A stretch of DNA of 35,980 bases, from contig JAJZAQ010000029.1 in NCBI GenBank assembly GCA_021799355.1, forward strand, positions 1 through 35,980. Reading direction: 5' to 3'. The DNA is from Pseudomonadota bacterium (GTDB lineage: Bacteria > Pseudomonadota > Gammaproteobacteria > Burkholderiales > Burkholderiaceae_C). Positions 32,193 to 35,980 of the stretch are shown here, one piece after another. The translations under genes and the position numbers were made by a program. The first letter of the stretch is position 1, and each line of letters opens with the position of its first letter. The notes beneath the pieces are model-generated. The model was not told the DNA's origin. It ran no database searches and was given only the letters and a program-made list of their open reading frames with translations.

Positions 32193-33444
32193 AACCTCCG
32201 CGGGCTGCGCCCAAACCCCGGGAGCGCTCGACGGCCTGCGCGTGCTCGAACTCGGCAGCCTGATTGCCGGGCCGTTTGCCACGCGGTTGCTGGCCGAATT
32301 CGGCGCGGATGTGATCAAGATCGAAACCCCGGCGCGCGATGGCGACCCGGGCGGTGACCCGCTGCGCAGTTGGCGCAAGCTGCACAAGGGCGAATCGCTG
32401 TGGTGGGCGGCGCAGGCGCGCAACAAACGCTGCATCACGCTCGATTTGAAGCATCCGCGCGGCAGGGACATCGTGCGCCAACTGGTGGCGCGCACCGACG
32501 TCGTGGTGGAAAACATGCGGCCCGGTGCGTTGGAAAAGCTCGGCATGGGCTGGGACGATCTGCGCGCTGTCAACCCCGCTCTGGTGATGGTGCGCATTTC
32601 CGGTTTCGGCCAGACCGGGCCGATGCGCCAGCAGCCCGGTTTTGGCGCCATCGCCGAGGCGATGGGCGGGATGCGTTACGTCACGGGGGATCCCGACCGC
32701 CCGCCGATGCGCGCCAATCTGTCGCTGGGCGACTCGATCGCCGCGCTGCACGCGGTGATGGGCGCGCTCGTGGCGCTGCGCCACCGCGACGCCACCGGCG
32801 GGCGCTGGGACGGCCACAACGGCGGGCAGGGTCAGGCCGTCGATGTCGCGCTGACCGAAAGCGTGTTCAACCTGATGGAGAGCACGCTGATGGAATACAG
32901 CTACGACGGCACGGTGCGCGAGCGCGCCGGCACCAGCATTCCGGGAATCACGCCGTCGAACGTCTACCGCAGCCGCGACGGCGAGTGGGTGCAGATTTCG
33001 GGCAACGGCGATGCGATTTTCCGCCGCCTCATGCAGGCCATCGGCCGGGCCGACCTGGCAGACGACCCTGCGCTGGCGCGTAACCCGGGGCGGATGGCGC
33101 GTGCCGCAGACATCGACGCGGCGATCCAGTCATGGGCGCAGCAGTTCGACGCCGCCGACATCGTGCGCGCCATGCGCGCCGCGGACGTGCCGGCCACGCG
33201 CATCTACAGCATCGCCGACATCGTCGCCGACGCGCAGTTCACGGCGCGCGGCATGATCGAGCCGCACCATCTGGCCGACGGGACGCCGGTGGACCTGCCG
33301 GCACCCGCGCCACGCCTGTCGCTCACCCCGGGAAAAACCCGCTGGATCGGCCCACCGCTGGGAGCGCATACCGCAGCCGTGCTCGCCGAACTGGGCCTGG
33401 ATGCGGCGCAGATCGACGCACTGCGCCGAGACGGCGTGGTTTGA
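32185..33444 (+). CDS. Class III (CaiB/BaiF) CoA-transferase
   Basis: A 419-residue family III CoA-transferase that moves CoA between carboxylic acids by way of an aspartyl-CoA thioester. The N-terminal G-L-R-V-L-E-L-G-S-L-I-A-G-P-F-A, L-A-E-F-G-A-D-V-I-K-I-E and V-V-V-E-N-M-R-P-G segments are present. The likely catalytic Asp is Asp183 in S-L-G-D-S-I-A-A-L-H-A. The start ATG 32185 lies within the MAPEG gene, with no Shine-Dalgarno, so coupling is likely. The acid substrates cannot be told from sequence. Confidence 0.92.
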   Translation: MAETSAGCAQTPGALDGLRVLELGSLIAGPFATRLLAEFGADVIKIETPARDGDPGGDPLRSWRKLHKGESLWWAAQARNKRCITLDLKHPRGRDIVRQLVARTDVVVENMRPGALEKLGMGWDDLRAVNPALVMVRISGFGQTGPMRQQPGFGAIAEAMGGMRYVTGDPDRPPMRANLSLGDSIAALHAVMGALVALRHRDATGGRWDGHNGGQGQAVDVALTESVFNLMESTLMEYSYDGTVRERAGTSIPGITPSNVYRSRDGEWVQISGNGDAIFRRLMQAIGRADLADDPALARNPGRMARAADIDAAIQSWAQQFDAADIVRAMRAADVPATRIYSIADIVADAQFTARGMIEPHHLADGTPVDLPAPAPRLSLTPGKTRWIGPPLGAHTAAVLAELGLDAAQIDALRRDGVV

Positions 33445-33451
33445 CCCGAGC

Positions 33452-33496
33452 GGTTTGCGCAAACCATTCGACCACCGGGCAGCCCGCCTGCCCGGT
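33452..33496. terminator. Two inverted repeats between convergent CoA-transferase and mltD genes
   Basis: The first is the perfect 14-bp palindrome GGTTTGCGCAAACC (33452-33465). The second is a 9-bp stem, ACCGGGCAG (33474-33482) and CTGCCCGGT (33488-33496), with a 5-nt loop. Together they fill the 57-bp gap between the two stop codons. No T-run follows on either strand, so the terminator role is inferred. Confidence 0.5.
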
Positions 33497-33501
33497 CGGG
33501 G

Positions 33502-35139
33502 TCATTGTCTGGCCAGATAGACCGGGTGGGCGTCGCGTGTGCGCACGTTGTAGTGCAATTCGCGGCGTTCGCTGTTCTGCTGCTGTGCCACGCGCACCTG
33601 ACGATGGACGATGGTGCGGCGCTTGATCTGCGGTTTGCGTTCGGCGACCAGGCGCGGCTTGTCGACCTTGCGCTCGGCGACAAAGATGCTCGGGGTGTGC
33701 GTCACGTAGATGGTGACGAACTGGCCGCTGTGGAAAATGCCGCGCTCGGTGGTGTGGTTCCACTGTGCCACCTGCAGCGGGCTGAGGTGGTAGCGATGCG
33801 CGACGCGTTCGACCGAATCCCCATACTTGCCCACGCGCAGCACCAGGCGGCGGCCCGCAGGCGCCTCGGGCGCCAGTGCCAGCGTGGCGTTCTCGGCCAC
33901 GGCGACGCTGACGTTTTTGTTGCCGTCGTCATCCCCGGCCTTGGGAATGAGCACGGTGGAGCCGGCTTTGATGAGCTGCCGCGCCGGAATGGCGTTGGTG
34001 TCACGCAGCACGGCTTCGCTGATGTCGAGCTGCCGCGCCAGCGCCGCGGGTGCGGTGGTGGTCTTGACGGTGTAGGCCGTCCAGGTGGACAGTGGGCCGT
34101 TATAGGCCTGTAGCGCCTGGGCAAAATGCGTGGCGTTGTCGTAGGGCAGCAGGATGCGCGGATTGGTCGCGCCCAGAATCACCGGTTTGGTGAACGCTGG
34201 GTTGAGCGAGCGGAATTCGTCGAGCGTCAGCCCGGCGAGTTTGGCCGCCAGCGTGACGTCGATGTCACGCGTGATGGTCACTGCCTTGAAATAGGGGTGA
34301 TCGGGAATGTCCGGCAGGGTCATGCCGTATTTGCCCGGGTCGGAAATGATGTTCTTCACGGCCTGCAGCTTGGGGTAGTAATTGCGCGTTTCCGCAGGCA
34401 TGCGCAAATCCTGGTAATCGACCGGGAGATTGTGCGCCTTGTTGAAAGCGATGGCACGCTGCACGCTGCCCTCGCCCCAGTTGTACGCCGCCAGGGCGAT
34501 TTGCCAGTCGCCAAACATGTTGTAGAGGTTTTGCAGGTAATCGAGCGCGGCATTGGTCGAGGCCAGCACGCTGCGGCGGTCGTCCTGAAACAGGTTTTGT
34601 TTCAGGTTGTAGTGCTTGCCGGTCGACGGGATGAACTGCCACATGCCCACGGCATGCGCGACCGATCTGGCGTCCGGGTTGTACGCGCTTTCGATGAACG
34701 GCAGCAGCGCCAGTTCGGTGGGCATGCCGCGTTTTTGCACTTCCTGCACCGTGTAATAGAGATACTTGCGGGCACGCTCGGTCATGCGGGCGACGTAATC
34801 CGGGCGCGACACATACCACTGCGCCGCCTGGTCGACCAACGGGCCCTGCATGTCCGGGATGCCGAACCCGGCGCGGATGCGCTGCCAGATGTTTTGGTAT
34901 TGCGGCGTGATGTCCTGCGTGTCGTCCTGCAGCGCGGTCTGCTCCGCGGTCGTGGCGCTGCTGGCGGAGGCTGCGGGCGCCCGGGGCGCTGCGGTGGGGG
35001 AGGGACTGGGTGGGGGTGAACTGCTGGGAGGGGGAGAGACGGCGGCGGTTTTTTCCGCTGGGGGGACGGTGGCGCATCCGGCGGCCAAGGCGACGATGGC
35101 ACCCAAAGCCCAAAACCGCAGTCGTCTCAGTTGCTGCAT
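33502..35139 (-). CDS. mltD: Membrane-bound lytic murein transglycosylase D with LysM domains
   Basis: A 545-residue outer-membrane lipoprotein that cleaves peptidoglycan glycan strands to 1,6-anhydro ends. A signal peptide ends in the lipobox L-A-A-G-C with the lipidated Cys22. A Pro/Ser/Ala-rich linker covers about 26-70. The SLT domain has catalytic Glu150 in F-I-E-S-A-Y-N-P and G-M-W-Q-F-I-P-S-T-G. Two LysM-type domains follow (about 354-399 and 431-479), then a basic tail of about 60 residues. ATG 35139 lies 6 nt after the gloB stop; its AAGGGG ribosome binding site overlaps the end of gloB. Confidence 0.94.
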   Translation of the reverse strand: MQQLRRLRFWALGAIVALAAGCATVPPAEKTAAVSPPPSSSPPPSPSPTAAPRAPAASASSATTAEQTALQDDTQDITPQYQNIWQRIRAGFGIPDMQGPLVDQAAQWYVSRPDYVARMTERARKYLYYTVQEVQKRGMPTELALLPFIESAYNPDARSVAHAVGMWQFIPSTGKHYNLKQNLFQDDRRSVLASTNAALDYLQNLYNMFGDWQIALAAYNWGEGSVQRAIAFNKAHNLPVDYQDLRMPAETRNYYPKLQAVKNIISDPGKYGMTLPDIPDHPYFKAVTITRDIDVTLAAKLAGLTLDEFRSLNPAFTKPVILGATNPRILLPYDNATHFAQALQAYNGPLSTWTAYTVKTTTAPAALARQLDISEAVLRDTNAIPARQLIKAGSTVLIPKAGDDDGNKNVSVAVAENATLALAPEAPAGRRLVLRVGKYGDSVERVAHRYHLSPLQVAQWNHTTERGIFHSGQFVTIYVTHTPSIFVAERKVDKPRLVAERKPQIKRRTIVHRQVRVAQQQNSERRELHYNVRTRDAHPVYLARQ

Positions 35140-35145
35140 CGGTGT

Positions 35146-35964
35146 TCACCCCTTGAAATCATTCTTCCACTCCCGCAGCCAGGCCAGCGCCTGCACGGCA
35201 TCGGCGGGCGCCTGGCCGCGGTGCCGCTGCAACGCCTGCACCACGCCGGGCTGCGAGGTGCGCAAAAACGGATTGATCTGCTTTTCCAGGCCGATGCTGC
35301 TGGGCAATGTGGGCTTGCCTTGTGCACGCAGCGCCACGCACCGGGCCTGATGCGCCACCACCTCGGGATTGTCCGGGTCGGCGACACGGGCGAATTGTAG
35401 ATTAGACAGGGTGTATTCGTGTGCACAATAGACTGACGTTTTTTCAGGCAGTTGCGCCAGTTTGTTCAAAGAGTCGTACAGCTGCGCCGGCGTGCCTTCG
35501 AACAGCCGGCCGCAGCCGGCGGAAAACAGCGTGTCGCCGCAAAACAGCGCTGCGGGCTCCTGCGGCTGTGCGGACGAGACGACGTAAGCCACATGCCCGA
35601 GGGTGTGCCCCGGCACGGCAAGGACCGAGATGGGCAGCAGCATGTCGGGGGCGACGAAGCGCTCTGCGCCGCGCAGCGCCACGGTGCGCGCCGGAATGGG
35701 CTCGTTCGCCGGACCCCACACGGGGACTGGCCGGTGCGGTTGCCTGGCCTGCTGCCAACGCAGCAGCTCGACGATGCCGCCGACATGGTCGTTGTGGTGG
35801 TGGGTGACTAGAATGCCGCGCAGTTCCAGCCGGTTGCGCTGCAAGGCGTCGATCACCGGCGCGGCATCGCCCGGATCGACCACCAGGGTACGCGCGTCCC
35901 CTGCGGCGGGCCGAATCAACCAGATGTAATTGTCCCGAAAGGCTGCAAGCGCTTCGATATGCAT
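35146..35964 (-). CDS. gloB: Hydroxyacylglutathione hydrolase (glyoxalase II)
   Basis: A 272-residue metallo-beta-lactamase-fold enzyme that hydrolyses S-D-lactoylglutathione to D-lactate and glutathione, the second step of methylglyoxal detoxification. Metal ligands are seen in T-H-H-H-N-D-H-V-G-G, the P-G-H-T-L-G-H segment and C-G-D-T-L-F; C-A-H-E-Y-T completes the set. Length is slightly above the usual 250-260. It is the first gene of a minus-strand pair with mltD. Only 16 bp upstream of its ATG are in the window, so its promoter is not visible. Confidence 0.96.
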   Translation of the reverse strand: MHIEALAAFRDNYIWLIRPAAGDARTLVVDPGDAAPVIDALQRNRLELRGILVTHHHNDHVGGIVELLRWQQARQPHRPVPVWGPANEPIPARTVALRGAERFVAPDMLLPISVLAVPGHTLGHVAYVVSSAQPQEPAALFCGDTLFSAGCGRLFEGTPAQLYDSLNKLAQLPEKTSVYCAHEYTLSNLQFARVADPDNPEVVAHQARCVALRAQGKPTLPSSIGLEKQINPFLRTSQPGVVQALQRHRGQAPADAVQALAWLREWKNDFKG

Positions 35965-35980
35965 GGCGACTCCGATCTGT

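Noticed and set aside
1-35980. Search for tRNA genes, CRISPR arrays, insertion sequences, attachment sites, prophage or defence genes
   Set aside because: None seen. The window is colinear housekeeping DNA; no foreign island or composition break was evident by eye.

Overview
The window is a GC-rich bacterial chromosome segment made almost entirely of core genes. It contains no tRNA, rRNA, CRISPR array, insertion sequence, integrase or phage gene that I could find. Gene content and order point to a betaproteobacterium of the Burkholderiales: frr-uppS-cdsA-dxr-rseP-bamA-skp-lpxD-fabZ-lpxA-lpxB-rnhB; divergent ppsR/ppsA; rpsF-priB-rpsR-rplI then dnaB; alaA-hom-thrC running into molybdenum-cofactor genes; and MctP with its DUF3311 partner. 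I cannot fix the genus from the sequence alone.

Layout. (1) 1-12545, plus strand: the end of frr, then one long, tightly packed envelope operon. It covers undecaprenyl-PP synthesis, CDP-diacylglycerol, the first committed MEP step, site-2 protease RseP, BamA, Skp and the Raetz-pathway genes for lipid A, followed by RNase HII and a SpoU-type RNA methyltransferase. Many junctions are 4-nt ATGA/GTGA overlaps, implying translational coupling. (2) 12554-14440, minus strand: ppsR followed by a divergent DegV-fold protein; ppsA, the PpsR target, is transcribed divergently. (3) 17101-20026, plus strand: the S6/PriB/S18/L9 operon, a terminator, then dnaB. (4) 20056-22910, minus strand: a PIN-PhoH ATPase, a Bcp-type peroxiredoxin and a Mth938-domain protein, with a strong terminator separating phoH from the peroxiredoxin. 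(5) 23167-29694, plus strand: alaA-hom-thrC-mobB-moeA-moaD-moaE, one apparent operon joining alanine/threonine synthesis to molybdopterin maturation. (6) 29935-33444, plus strand: DUF3311 protein and MctP-like monocarboxylate symporter, a strong terminator, then an overlapping MAPEG protein and class III CoA-transferase. (7) 33502-35964, minus strand: gloB followed by the lipoprotein transglycosylase mltD.

No undescribed multi-gene system is convincingly present. The points most worth a second look are: priB, which has no usable start except a CTG placed 8 nt after an AGGAG; a DegV-family protein that appears to have lost the family's fatty-acid ligand residues and is co-directional with ppsR; an LpxA with Ile at the acyl-chain ruler position; an inverted repeat at each of the three convergent gene boundaries, one of which holds both stop codons in its arms; and several short tandem duplications at gene junctions. 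Gaps between genes are all under 300 bp.
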